This document shows, in pieces, positions 1-6,044 of a DNA stretch of 10,112 bases (position 1 is the stretch's first letter; each line of letters begins with the position of its first letter). A program made the translations under genes and the position numbers. The DNA comes from Nitrososphaerota archaeon (lineage in GTDB: Archaea; Thermoproteota; Nitrososphaeria; Nitrososphaerales; JACPRH01). The stretch spans positions 1-10,112 of the forward strand of contig JARPAQ010000070.1 in the NCBI GenBank assembly GCA_029460375.1, read 5' to 3'. Below the pieces are notes generated by a model that saw only the letters and a list, made by a program, of their open reading frames with translations, searched no databases and had not been told where the DNA came from.

Positions 1-201
1 AAGAGCATCCTGATCAGGTGAAACTACTACCGCATCATCCACCTCTTCTGCAGACGCTACAGCCTTCAAGACATCCTGCAACATACGAAGAGAAATCTCC
101 CTCCGCCCCTCCGTATTCAAAATCGTGGATAGCCTCAGCTTGCCGGTATCAAGTTTCTTGACAGGGATAATAGCGTAAAGCGTCAAGTTCGCCTTTACCA
201 C
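1..201 (-). CDS. cofC: 2-phospho-L-lactate guanylyltransferase, CofC (N-terminal part, cut by window edge)
   Basis: The 67 visible codons read leftward and contain AIIPVKKLDTGKLRLSTIL, then GRREISLRMLQDVLKAV and DDAVVVSPDQDAL. This is the typical start of CofC: the IPVK..D..K.RLS nucleotide-binding segment, an RRE....ML.D helix and a first VVSPD strand. CofC uses GTP to activate 2-phospho-L-lactate (phosphoenolpyruvate in some lineages) for CofD in F420 synthesis. Two starts are possible: GTG at 201, or TTG at 186, which gives MTLYAIIPVKK. The TATA-like box at 217-225 would place transcription start near 195, which favours TTG 186. An in-frame stop at 214-216 limits any longer start. The C-terminal two thirds lie outside the window. 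The presence of cofD and cofE 2-4 kb away on the same strand supports the call. Confidence 0.85.
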   Translation of the reverse strand, partial: MVKANLTLYAIIPVKKLDTGKLRLSTILNTEGRREISLRMLQDVLKAVASAEEVDDAVVVSPDQDAL

Positions 202-295
202 AATATGGACAGACTACTTATATTATCTCACTGTTTTTGTCCGGAGTACAATAAGGTTTTATGATTATCTCCTGTTCTAGTTGGTGCTCGCCACC
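202..295. promoter_or_regulatory. Divergent promoter region between cofC and the cupin gene
   Basis: The gap between two divergent genes is AT-rich and holds two TATA-like boxes. On the minus strand TAATATAAG (225-217) lies 16-24 bases before GTG 201 and 31-39 before TTG 186, serving cofC. On the plus strand GGTTTTATG (about 254-262) lies some 35-40 bases before ATG 296, serving the cupin gene. A short T run occurs at 233-238. Assignment rests only on position and base content. Confidence 0.4.
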
Positions 296-706
296 ATGCC
301 CATCGAAAAAGAGAATCTGGAAAAGAAAGAGCTGTTGCTCGACCTTAATGATCCTAGGAATCAGAACACTTGGGTTATCGGTACACCGCCGAAGATTCAG
401 GAATCAAGTTACGCATACTCAAAATGGGTACAGATAGCATACACTAACACTACTACAAAGCCATCAAGGGAAGAAGAATTCCATTCTCACGAAGAATCTG
501 AGGAATACTACCTAGTAATCCAAGGTAGCCTCCAAGTTAAAGTAGGCAGCAAAACTTACCACCTACAGCCTACCAGCCTACTATCTATTCCAAAGAAGAT
601 ACAGCATAAGATTATCAGGTTTGAGACTCCTCTTCAATACTTTACTCTCAGGGTTCCCTCAGCAAAACCCGAAGAGAAGATCGTCGAGGAAGAACCCACA
701 CCCTAA
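296..706 (+). CDS. Small single-domain cupin protein
   Basis: A protein of 136 residues (141 if it starts at TTG 281) with one cupin barrel. Cupin motif 1 is complete: HSH at residues 63-65, then Glu70 and Gly77, fitting HxH-x4-E-x6-G. Motif 2 is IPKKIQH with Pro99 and His104, though the usual Gly and the trailing Asn are missing. His63, His65, Glu70 and His104 form the standard 3-His/1-Glu metal site, so it probably binds a divalent metal. The substrate cannot be told; such proteins include small isomerases, dioxygenases and sugar or amino-acid sensors. The N-terminus is charged and the C-terminus is an acidic tail (EEKIVEEEPTP), with no signal peptide, so it is probably cytosolic. ATG 296 is preferred, with GTG 284 and TTG 281 in frame upstream. 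The methyltransferase gene follows 62 bases downstream with its own TATA box. Confidence 0.75.
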   Translation: MPIEKENLEKKELLLDLNDPRNQNTWVIGTPPKIQESSYAYSKWVQIAYTNTTTKPSREEEFHSHEESEEYYLVIQGSLQVKVGSKTYHLQPTSLLSIPKKIQHKIIRFETPLQYFTLRVPSAKPEEKIVEEEPTP

Positions 707-731
707 GTCTTTCAACCCCGAAACCGATATA

Positions 732-739
732 CTATATAA
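732..739 (+). promoter_or_regulatory. TATA-like box for the DNA methyltransferase gene
   Basis: CTATATAA sits in an AT-rich patch (GATATACTATATAATATC) about 30 bases before TTG 769. Archaeal transcription usually starts about 25 bases after the box centre, which puts it near 760. The mRNA would then be leaderless or nearly so, and the TTG has no Shine-Dalgarno sequence in front of it. Confidence 0.5.
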
Positions 740-768
740 TATCCCCTGTGAATCTGCCTTGAAGATAA

Positions 769-1575
769 TTGCCGCACAATGATCCCCCAAAGCTGGATAT
801 GAAGAACTGGAAATCATTTATCGACCAGTACGGTGTTTTGACTGACAGCCTTTGGCTTCTTGGTGAAAGGGATGACAGCGGAGCGCATGGTGAGCTTCAC
901 CATGGAGGTTTCATACCTCAGCTCCCTAGGCAGGCCTTACTAAGGTTCACAAAGCCGTATGATACAGTTATAGACTGCTTCTCAGGGTATGGTACCACTC
1001 TGATAGAGTGCAGACGTTGGGGTCGGCATGGGCTAGGGGTTGAACTCGACAAAGAGATATTTGAGACTGGGCAGAGGCGGATTGAACAGGAGCCCAACAA
1101 TTATGATGTCAAGACCTTGGTTGTTCAGGGAGACAGCGTGTCTTTCAATTTTAGAGAAAAGTTGCAGGAGGCCGGCTTGGAAAACGCGGCGCTCGCAGTG
1201 CTCCATCCACCATATCATGATATTATCAAATATGGGGATGGCGTAGATAATCTGTGTAACGCGCCTTCTCTCGAAATGTTTCTTGAGAAGTATGGTTCGG
1301 TGGTTGAGAATGTCGGTGGAGCGTTAAAGCCTGAAGGATATTTGGAGCTCGTAATAGGGGATAAGTATGGAAAGGGGGAGTGGATACCTTTGGGCTTCCA
1401 CCTTATGAAGGAGACTTTGGAGAAGGGGTTCAGACTCAAGTCGATATGTGTGAAGAACATAGAGAACACTATGGCGAAACGCAACCGAATTAATCTATGG
1501 AAGTACAGGGCATTGAAGAGTGGATTCTACTTCTTCAAACACGAGTATATTATGTTCTTCCAGAGAAAAACCTAG
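769..1575 (+). CDS. Solitary DNA (N4-cytosine/N6-adenine) methyltransferase
   Basis: A 268-residue S-adenosylmethionine-dependent methylase. A motif X-like segment (GGFIPQLPRQALLRFTKPYD, about residues 46-65) leads into motif I DCFSGYGTTLIE (69-80). The acidic motif II GVELD (90-94), motif III GDS (121-123) and the catalytic motif IV LHPPYHDIIKY (145-155) follow. FxGxGTT with ELD is the style of the N6_N4_Mtase family. Here the AdoMet part precedes the catalytic part, whereas beta-class enzymes usually have the reverse order. Motif IV has His where Asp, Asn or Ser is usual. No long target-recognition domain is present. No restriction endonuclease gene is visible nearby, so it looks like an orphan methylase. 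The start is TTG 769 (in-frame stop at 760); ATG 799 is the alternative and would still keep all motifs. An RNA or other substrate cannot be excluded. Confidence 0.75.
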   Translation: MPHNDPPKLDMKNWKSFIDQYGVLTDSLWLLGERDDSGAHGELHHGGFIPQLPRQALLRFTKPYDTVIDCFSGYGTTLIECRRWGRHGLGVELDKEIFETGQRRIEQEPNNYDVKTLVVQGDSVSFNFREKLQEAGLENAALAVLHPPYHDIIKYGDGVDNLCNAPSLEMFLEKYGSVVENVGGALKPEGYLELVIGDKYGKGEWIPLGFHLMKETLEKGFRLKSICVKNIENTMAKRNRINLWKYRALKSGFYFFKHEYIMFFQRKT

Positions 1576-1633
1576 AAATTATAATGACTAAAGTCTAAAC
1601 CAGAATATCCGGTAACTTGCAACCGACTTAGGT

Positions 1634-2158
1634 TTATCTTAAGATACCGACCAGCATCTCATCCATATCTGTGATCTTTATCAGATTCTTCAAGATGCAG
1701 TAATACTCTTCATGGTTCTTTGCGATTGTGGAGAGGTTGCCGGATATGGGGATCCCTGCTTTCTGCGCTGCAGACATCAAGTATTCAGCTAGAGCCCGGT
1801 ACTCCATCTCCAAATATTCTTCGAAGGCCAGATACTTTCTTAGTGACTGTTGCAGATCGTCACCGGCGTATCTATGATAATCCATCCCTGGGGAGATGTT
1901 TGCCCAGCCGTCTGGAAACTCTGTTGGTCGCTCAACTAGACCATGCTTTGAAAGTTCATCGAAGGTTTCTCGTAGGAGTTCAGCGTTTTTGATGCTGGTG
2001 TTTCCCATGAGATGTAGCAGGTGTTGTGCGAACTTATCAACGGTGAGGTCGCCTAGTCTGCTATATTCTTTAGCTAGGTGCCGCTCTAGAGAGAAATAGT
2101 AGCCCAATATGTCTGTGTTCTTGGGGAGTTCCCTGTCTATACTCTCGACTTTGAACAT
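1634..2158 (-). CDS. Hypothetical alpha-helical protein, possibly ferritin-like fold
   Basis: I do not recognise the family. The 174-residue protein appears wholly helical and cytosolic. Helix candidates are residues 17-35 (YFSLERHLAKEYSRL), 40-72, 101-131 (with FEEYLEMEYRALAEYL) and 143-163 (AKNHEEYYCILKNLI). Two of these carry paired Glu/His/Tyr, reminiscent of ferritin or rubrerythrin bundles. The canonical ExxH pairs are not evident, however; the fourth helix has HEE instead. A diiron role is therefore only a guess. The start at ATG 2158 is chosen because a TATA box, CTTATATCT on the minus strand (2189-2181), lies about 26 bases before it, which implies a leaderless mRNA. Starts at 2170 and 2212 are in frame but would fall upstream of or within that box. 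The gene is convergent with the methylase, 58 bases away. Confidence 0.6.
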   Translation of the reverse strand: MFKVESIDRELPKNTDILGYYFSLERHLAKEYSRLGDLTVDKFAQHLLHLMGNTSIKNAELLRETFDELSKHGLVERPTEFPDGWANISPGMDYHRYAGDDLQQSLRKYLAFEEYLEMEYRALAEYLMSAAQKAGIPISGNLSTIAKNHEEYYCILKNLIKITDMDEMLVGILR

Positions 2159-2182
2159 CAAACATCTCATACTTGACAATAG

Positions 2183-2188
2183 ATATAA
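2183..2188 (-). promoter_or_regulatory. TATA box for the helical protein gene
   Basis: Minus-strand TTATAT, in the context GCTTATATCT, lies about 27 bases upstream of ATG 2158. This is close to the usual archaeal TATA-to-start distance, and it decides the start of the downstream gene in favour of 2158. Confidence 0.5.
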
Positions 2189-2285
2189 GCATCTGTATGT
2201 CCGAAACTGCACATACTACCAAGAATAATCAAGACGCAGCATCTTTCAACCGATACATTAAAGGCCCCTCTGCTCTCATCATCTC

Positions 2286-2322
2286 AGTACTAGGAGCTAT
2301 AGGGTGGATAAACCACAGTACT
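2286..2322 (-). other. Imperfect inverted repeat at the 3' end of cofD
   Basis: The palindromic hexamer AGTACT occurs at 2286-2291 and 2317-2322, and between them GTGG (2304-2307) and CCAC (2313-2316) can pair around ATAAA. In the cofD transcript this forms a six-pair outer stem stacked on a four-pair inner stem, with a 12-base bulge on one side. It overlaps the cofD stop codon. No T run follows, so it is not a standard terminator; a processing site or chance are both possible. Confidence 0.25.
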
Positions 2323-3247
2323 ATACGTTGGCTACGAACTCGGCTAGACGCTGCTCACCCTTCTTATCTTCCATCAATATATCGGTGGTAAGGGCTTCGA
2401 CACCCAAACGCCCAATTCCATCCACCATTACCTCATCACTCTCATCTATGATCATCTTGCCGATGAAACCTGAATAAAGCTCCGCCACGCCTATAGGCGA
2501 AACCTCAACCCCGATACTGCGCAGAAGTTTACCAGCAGGGCCGCTCACAGGCCTCCCTCCCAAAACGGGGCTGACTGCCACTACACGCTCCCTAACGCTT
2601 GCCAACGCATCCCTGATGCCTGAAATATAGGTAATCGGCGCTATACTGGTAACGGGATTAGCTGGGCATATCACTATGTTCCTAGCATCACGTATGGCTT
2701 CTACGACACCCGGGGCAGGCTGAGGGTGTTCAGGGCCCTGATATGTCACTCCCAACACTTCGGGTTCTCCTTTCAGTTTGACCCAGAATTCTTGGAGATG
2801 CAACTCGCCTTTCGGCGTCTTTATCCGAGTCTCGATGTGTTGATCCGATGCTGGGAGTACTCGGTGACTGATCTTCATCTTTTCACCCAATATCTTAGTA
2901 ACTTCTGTAAGTGTCAGCCCTGTCTTCAGCAACTTTGTTCTAGCTATATGGAGAGCCAGATCTTTATCACCGAGTCTGAACCAGTCTTCGACTCCGTATC
3001 TTGATGCTTGTTCGAGAAAGTGAAAGGTATCATCTTTGACGCCCCATCCTCGGCTGGTGTCGAGCAGCCCAGATAACGCGTACAATATTGTGTCTATATC
3101 TGGGCAGATGTATAGGCCATGTAGAGATATGTTGTCTCCAACATTCATTATCACTGTAAGATCTTCCGATACAACGTGAGTCAACCCACGTACAAGTTTC
3201 GCCGAACCTGTCCCTCCGGCTAGAACAGTCAGCAACTCTAAGACCAC
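2321..3247 (-). CDS. cofD: 2-phospho-L-lactate transferase, CofD
   Basis: A 308-residue enzyme that transfers the phospholactyl group from lactyl-diphospho-guanosine (made with CofC) to Fo, giving F420-0. It has the N-terminal VLAGGTGSAKLVRGL loop, NVGDN (36-40), and HGLYICPDIDTILYALSG with the PDxDT motif. Also present are RGWGVKDDTF, LGDKDLALHIARTKLL, FWVKLKGEPEVLGV, CPANPVTSIAPI and AVSPVLGGRPVSGPAGKL. All are hallmarks of archaeal CofD, and the length matches the family. It is the second gene of an operon, with only 7 bases separating it from the cofE stop. The start is uncertain: GTG 3247 as given, or TTG 3235, which would begin MLTVLAGGTG like many homologues. TTG 3235 has AGGTGGT (3250-3244) at a good Shine-Dalgarno distance. 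Confidence 0.95.
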   Translation of the reverse strand: MVLELLTVLAGGTGSAKLVRGLTHVVSEDLTVIMNVGDNISLHGLYICPDIDTILYALSGLLDTSRGWGVKDDTFHFLEQASRYGVEDWFRLGDKDLALHIARTKLLKTGLTLTEVTKILGEKMKISHRVLPASDQHIETRIKTPKGELHLQEFWVKLKGEPEVLGVTYQGPEHPQPAPGVVEAIRDARNIVICPANPVTSIAPITYISGIRDALASVRERVVAVSPVLGGRPVSGPAGKLLRSIGVEVSPIGVAELYSGFIGKMIIDESDEVMVDGIGRLGVEALTTDILMEDKKGEQRLAEFVANV

Positions 3248-3254
3248 CTAGAAA

Positions 3255-4028
3255 CTACCTGAAGAGGTCTCTCGAAACCTTCCTAACCAGTCTGCGTGCA
3301 GAACCCCTACCCGCCTCGTATCTATAGCCTCTTACAACAGCCACAGGCACCCTCTCCAACTTACCCATAACCAGCTCCGCGGCAGAAGCAATCTCGTCGG
3401 CGACAGCTATGTTCGTGACCTTCAGCTCAAACCCGAAGTCGTCCTTTAAACCAACATAAGATCTTAGGGGAATAAGACCTGCAACTCCAACCGCGACGTT
3501 GGTATGACCTTCACGCCACGGCCTCCCAAATGTATCTGTAACCACGACCGCCACATCTACCCCAGCCTTCCGTTTAAGGTCACGCACGATTCGTCTCGCG
3601 GATCTGTCAGGATTCTTAGGGAGAAGGGCGAGCAAACCCGGCTTGACATTTGACTGATCTACTCCCCCGTTTGCGCAGACGAAGCCTTGACGTGTCTCCG
3701 CGATCACCAGTCCCTTGACCATCCGCACTACTCGTCTAGCCTCTGAAAGGATTACTTCAACCTTCTTCGGATCCATATTCAGTGACTTTGAGAACCTCAG
3801 AGCTATGGGGGACGGTTCAACGTCGTTCAGATTAACCATCCGGCCTTCAGCCTTTGAGATTATCTTCGATGTTACGACAACTATGTCTCCGTTGGCCAGC
3901 GTAAAGCCCTGATTAGAGGCGGCTTCAAGTATAAGTGCGGCTACATTGTCTCCTTCTTTCACTTCCGGTATTCCGCGTATACCTGTTATGACAATAGAAC
4001 TCACGTCTACCATACGCTCCTCAACCAT
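3255..4028 (-). CDS. cofE: Coenzyme F420-0:L-glutamate ligase, CofE
   Basis: A 257-residue GTP-dependent ligase that adds glutamate to F420-0 and then a second gamma-linked glutamate. It shows GIPEVKEGDNVAALI, DIVVVTSKIISKAEGR (48-63), CANGGVDQSNV, VVVTDTFGRPWREGHTNVAV and ADEIASAAELVMGKLERVPV, all characteristic of archaeal CofE. The length is normal for the stand-alone archaeal enzyme, with none of the C-terminal nitroreductase domain seen in actinobacterial FbiB. It is the first gene of the cofE-cofD operon. ATG 4028 is used; ATG 4013 (MVDVSSIVITG) is also possible, with GAGGAG just before it. A TATA box about 40 bases upstream supports transcription starting here. Confidence 0.95.
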   Translation of the reverse strand: MVEERMVDVSSIVITGIRGIPEVKEGDNVAALILEAASNQGFTLANGDIVVVTSKIISKAEGRMVNLNDVEPSPIALRFSKSLNMDPKKVEVILSEARRVVRMVKGLVIAETRQGFVCANGGVDQSNVKPGLLALLPKNPDRSARRIVRDLKRKAGVDVAVVVTDTFGRPWREGHTNVAVGVAGLIPLRSYVGLKDDFGFELKVTNIAVADEIASAAELVMGKLERVPVAVVRGYRYEAGRGSARRLVRKVSRDLFR

Positions 4029-4066
4029 CCTCTATACTCATATCCTTTCCCGAAGATCCGGACACC

Positions 4067-4074
4067 TTTAAAAA
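4067..4074 (-). promoter_or_regulatory. TATA box of the cofE-cofD operon
   Basis: Minus-strand TTTTTAAA, followed by GG, lies 39-46 bases before cofE ATG 4028. Expected transcription start is near 4044, leaving a short leader. Together with the 168-base gap after the upstream gene, this suggests that cofED has its own promoter. Confidence 0.45.
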
Positions 4075-4196
4075 CAATCTATTCGCGTGGCTTCTCCGCT
4101 ACTCTTTGAGGCGTTCCTCACGATCCTCTCTTCGAGAGATACGGTTCAAAACCTAGAGAGAAAGCGTTCTGCTCGATCAAAAAATAGAGTAAATAG

Positions 4197-5180
4197 CTAC
4201 TGGAGTTTTATTTCAGTCCCGATTCCGGCGTTAAGTGCCTTTGAATAGGCTAGGTGTGCAGCCGCAGTATCTTGTATCGCAAGACCGCCTGATTTGAAGA
4301 GGGTTATCTCTTGATCGTCTTTCCGCCCCTGTTTTCGCCCTGTGATTATCTCACCCAACTCACCGTATATGTGGTCAAGCGTCAACGATCCCTCTGACAC
4401 GGGTATGAGTATCTCGCCATACTCTTTCTCAGCAGCCTCTCTTAGGTCGACTATAACCTTGGATCTCCTTACCGCCTCTGTATCGAGCTCCCTTGTGCTC
4501 GCCATATGAGAGCCTATTCCAGTTATATGGGTACCCGGCTCAAGCCAACTCCCGTGGAAAACCGGTTTTGTTGAAGTTGATGCAGTCACAATGATACCGC
4601 AACCTTTTACAGCCCGCTCAGGCTTCTCCACAGATGTAACATTGATCCCGAGCTTCGGGGACATATCTTCAGCATACTTCTCAGATGCCTCAGACATCAC
4701 ATCGTAAACATACACCTCATCAATAGCACGGACTTCGCAGAGTGCTTCTAGCTGAGCGCGAGCTTGGAATCCTGCGCCGAATATACCCGCTGTGTGCGCT
4801 TCGCTTCTCGCCAAGTGTTTTGCGGCAACTCCTCCAACTGCGCCTGTGCGTATCGCTGTGAGGTATCCTGCATCCATAATCGCCAGAGGGCGGCCTGTTT
4901 CGGGGTCGTTGAGGAGTATGGTGGCTATGGTTGTAGGCAGGTTGATCTTCGGGTTTTCAGTGAAGACTGTGACCACTTTGGTAGCTAGAGCCTTTGTCTT
5001 CTTGATGTACGCCGGCATAACTGCTATCCAGCCGTTTCGTTCAGGCTCGGTCATAAGTTGGCGGGGGGGCATCTGGACTCTTCCTTCAGCCAGCTCGCGG
5101 AATCCTTCCTCTACAACGGTTATGGCCTCCTTCATCGTCAAGACTTTTTGAACGTCGTTTCTATCAAGGATCAGAACCAT
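4197..5180 (-). CDS. Ornithine cyclodeaminase / alanine dehydrogenase / mu-crystallin family protein
   Basis: A 327-residue NAD(P)-dependent oxidoreductase of the OCD/mu-crystallin family. It has substrate-binding Arg40 (MPPR) and Lys68 (ALATKVVTV), and MDAGYLTAIRTGAVGGVAA (102-120). The Rossmann loop is GIFGAGFQAR (132-141). IGSHMASTRELD (222-233) and LFKSGGLAIQDTAAAHLAY (294-312) follow. True ornithine cyclodeaminases carry a catalytic Asp in a GxDxPGKxE segment; here that segment reads GSHMASTRE. Ornithine deamination is therefore doubtful, and an alanine dehydrogenase-like or ketimine reductase-like reaction is more plausible. The exact substrate cannot be assigned. ATG 5180 is the natural start, giving MVLILDRNDV as in homologues. 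A TATA-like CTTAAATA lies 46-53 bases upstream. The gene points toward cofE but is 168 bases away and probably a separate unit. Confidence 0.85.
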   Translation of the reverse strand: MVLILDRNDVQKVLTMKEAITVVEEGFRELAEGRVQMPPRQLMTEPERNGWIAVMPAYIKKTKALATKVVTVFTENPKINLPTTIATILLNDPETGRPLAIMDAGYLTAIRTGAVGGVAAKHLARSEAHTAGIFGAGFQARAQLEALCEVRAIDEVYVYDVMSEASEKYAEDMSPKLGINVTSVEKPERAVKGCGIIVTASTSTKPVFHGSWLEPGTHITGIGSHMASTRELDTEAVRRSKVIVDLREAAEKEYGEILIPVSEGSLTLDHIYGELGEIITGRKQGRKDDQEITLFKSGGLAIQDTAAAHLAYSKALNAGIGTEIKLQ

Positions 5181-5225
5181 TAGTAGGCTTACCTGCAGTT
5201 TGGTAGTCTATGATGCTGTTAACGG

Positions 5226-5233
5226 TATTTAAG
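5226..5233 (-). promoter_or_regulatory. TATA-like box for the OCD-family gene
   Basis: Minus-strand CTTAAATA, followed by CC, lies 46-53 bases before ATG 5180. A leader of roughly 20-25 bases is expected, containing GCAGGTAAG, a weak Shine-Dalgarno candidate. Confidence 0.4.
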
Positions 5234-5289
5234 TAACTATATTTTAGCGCCTAATCTACTCTCCCAACAATTCGAGGAGCAAAGTTCGG

Positions 5290-5314
5290 GTTCTAGGGCT
5301 GGCCTAGTGGGAAC
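5290..5314. other. Hairpin-forming inverted repeat in the 5181-5441 intergenic region
   Basis: TAGG (5294-5297) pairs with CCTA (5303-5306) around GCTGG, and flanking GTTC (5290-5293) pairs with GAAC (5311-5314), leaving GTGG bulged on one side. It lies between the divergent OCD-family and META-protein genes and upstream of both promoters. It does not match a tRNA or a terminator that I can recognise. Confidence 0.25.
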
Positions 5315-5361
5315 TGAAGCGTTTTCGGGGCTAGATTTGGGCTCAAAATGTTAGTTCAAGA

Positions 5362-5391
5362 CTGTTCTAACTTCCGAACATCCTGTTCTAA
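5362..5391 (+). repeat. Direct repeat CTGTTCTAA, two copies two helical turns apart
   Basis: CTGTTCTAA occurs at 5362-5370 and again at 5383-5391, exactly 21 bases apart start to start. The pair sits just before the TATA-like ATAATAT (5400-5406) of the META-protein gene, where archaeal activators or repressors often bind. A regulatory role is inferred from spacing and position only. Confidence 0.35.
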
Positions 5392-5399
5392 ACGCTGAG

Positions 5400-5438
5400 A
5401 TAATATCCAGCAGGTCAGTAGGGTAGGGTGGAGGCGAT
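5400..5438 (+). promoter_or_regulatory. TATA-like box and strong Shine-Dalgarno of the META-domain gene
   Basis: ATAATAT at 5400-5406 is about 40 bases before ATG 5442, and GGAGGCGAT at 5430-5438 matches the 16S anti-Shine-Dalgarno complement GGAGGTGAT at eight of nine positions, with GGAGG seven bases from the start codon. It is the clearest ribosome binding site in the window and fixes the start of the next gene. Confidence 0.6.
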
Positions 5439-5441
5439 AAG

Positions 5442-5957
5442 ATGCAGCAAAGAAAACTTGTTTGGCTCATTCCAATTGTAGTCATCGGTTTGATTATAGC
5501 ATATGTGTATCCCATAGGAGTAACGGAAAATCGAGAACCACCCATCCAGACTGAGCAACTCTTTGGACAACAGTGGATATTACAGTCACTTGTGATAGAC
5601 GGTCAAGAAGTCACACTTTCCGCAAACACAAGGATCACCATACAATTTGATGAAGATAGAACGGCAACCGGCTCCGGTGGATGCAACACATTCTTTGGTG
5701 ATGAATATCAAGTATCCGGTGAATATCAGATCGTGGCTAAAACAGTTCAAGGTGAAGAACAAATCGGTGTAGGCGGCAGTATGTCTTTAGGGCCGATTGC
5801 ACGTACTGAGATGGCTTGCCTCGAACCAGATCTAATGGAGCAGGAGAACCAGTTCTTCACAGCATTGAACCAAGTTACATCATTCCAAGTTACTACTGAA
5901 AGCCTGAAGTTAACTAGCCAAGATGAGCAAACATCTCTAAATTTCGGTGTAGAATAG
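5442..5957 (+). CDS. Membrane-anchored META-domain (HslJ-like) protein
   Basis: A 171-residue protein. Residues 7-23 (VWLIPIVVIGLIIAYVY) form one hydrophobic segment after a basic start, so it is probably an N-terminal anchor or uncleaved signal that places the rest outside the cell. Residues 40-169 are a META domain: LFGQQWILQSLVIDGQ, GSGGCNTFFGDEYQVSGEYQ (GCN at 80-82) and RTEMACLEPDLMEQENQFFTAL. This arrangement is also seen in HslJ and in lipoprotein-like META proteins. Cys81 and Cys126 could form a disulfide; no lipobox cysteine is seen. The family is linked to stress or antibiotic tolerance in some bacteria, but its biochemical role is unknown. The gene has its own promoter and a very good ribosome binding site, and is followed by an 87-base gap before the aminotransferase start. 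Confidence 0.8.
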   Translation: MQQRKLVWLIPIVVIGLIIAYVYPIGVTENREPPIQTEQLFGQQWILQSLVIDGQEVTLSANTRITIQFDEDRTATGSGGCNTFFGDEYQVSGEYQIVAKTVQGEEQIGVGGSMSLGPIARTEMACLEPDLMEQENQFFTALNQVTSFQVTTESLKLTSQDEQTSLNFGVE

Positions 5958-6007
5958 ATCTACCGTTCAAGCTACTCCCGAGGCTCAACCCCATTTCACA
6001 TAGTATG

Positions 6008-6041
6008 TTTATTATCTATGCGCCTAAATAGTTGGGCGGTG
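6008..6041 (+). promoter_or_regulatory. TATA-like box and ribosome binding site deciding the aminotransferase start
   Basis: TTTATTAT (6008-6015) would place transcription start near 6037. GGCGGTG (6035-6041) resembles GGAGGTG with one mismatch, and its GGCGG part lies five bases before ATG 6045. Both favour ATG 6045 over the in-frame ATG 6018, which lies only three bases after the TATA box. Confidence 0.45.
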
Positions 6042-6044
6042 TGT

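Noticed and set aside
291..300. GCCACCATG around the cupin start resembles a eukaryotic Kozak sequence, which might hint at an engineered or eukaryotic insert.
   Set aside because: All surrounding genes, promoters and starts are archaeal, and there is no vector-like sequence or intron; a nine-base match is chance.
2213..2320. Minus-strand GATGATGA near 2275 fits a C box of a C/D guide RNA.
   Set aside because: No D box (CTGA) lies at the right distance downstream; the only CTGA directly precedes the C box, so no guide RNA can be drawn.
2173..2391. 72-codon plus-strand frame between the helical protein gene and cofD.
   Set aside because: Its second half overlaps the cofD C-terminus, it lacks a ribosome site or recognisable motif, and it is probably chance.
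4118..4134. TCTCTTCGAGAGA hairpin upstream of the cofED operon.
   Set aside because: Five pairs with a three-base loop and no T run; too weak to call a terminator or regulatory element.
4029..4196. Minus-strand frame reading LEERIVRNASKSSGEATRID before cofE.
   Set aside because: It is about 24 codons, only a GTG inside it could start it, it runs into the cofE TATA box and resembles nothing; likely chance.
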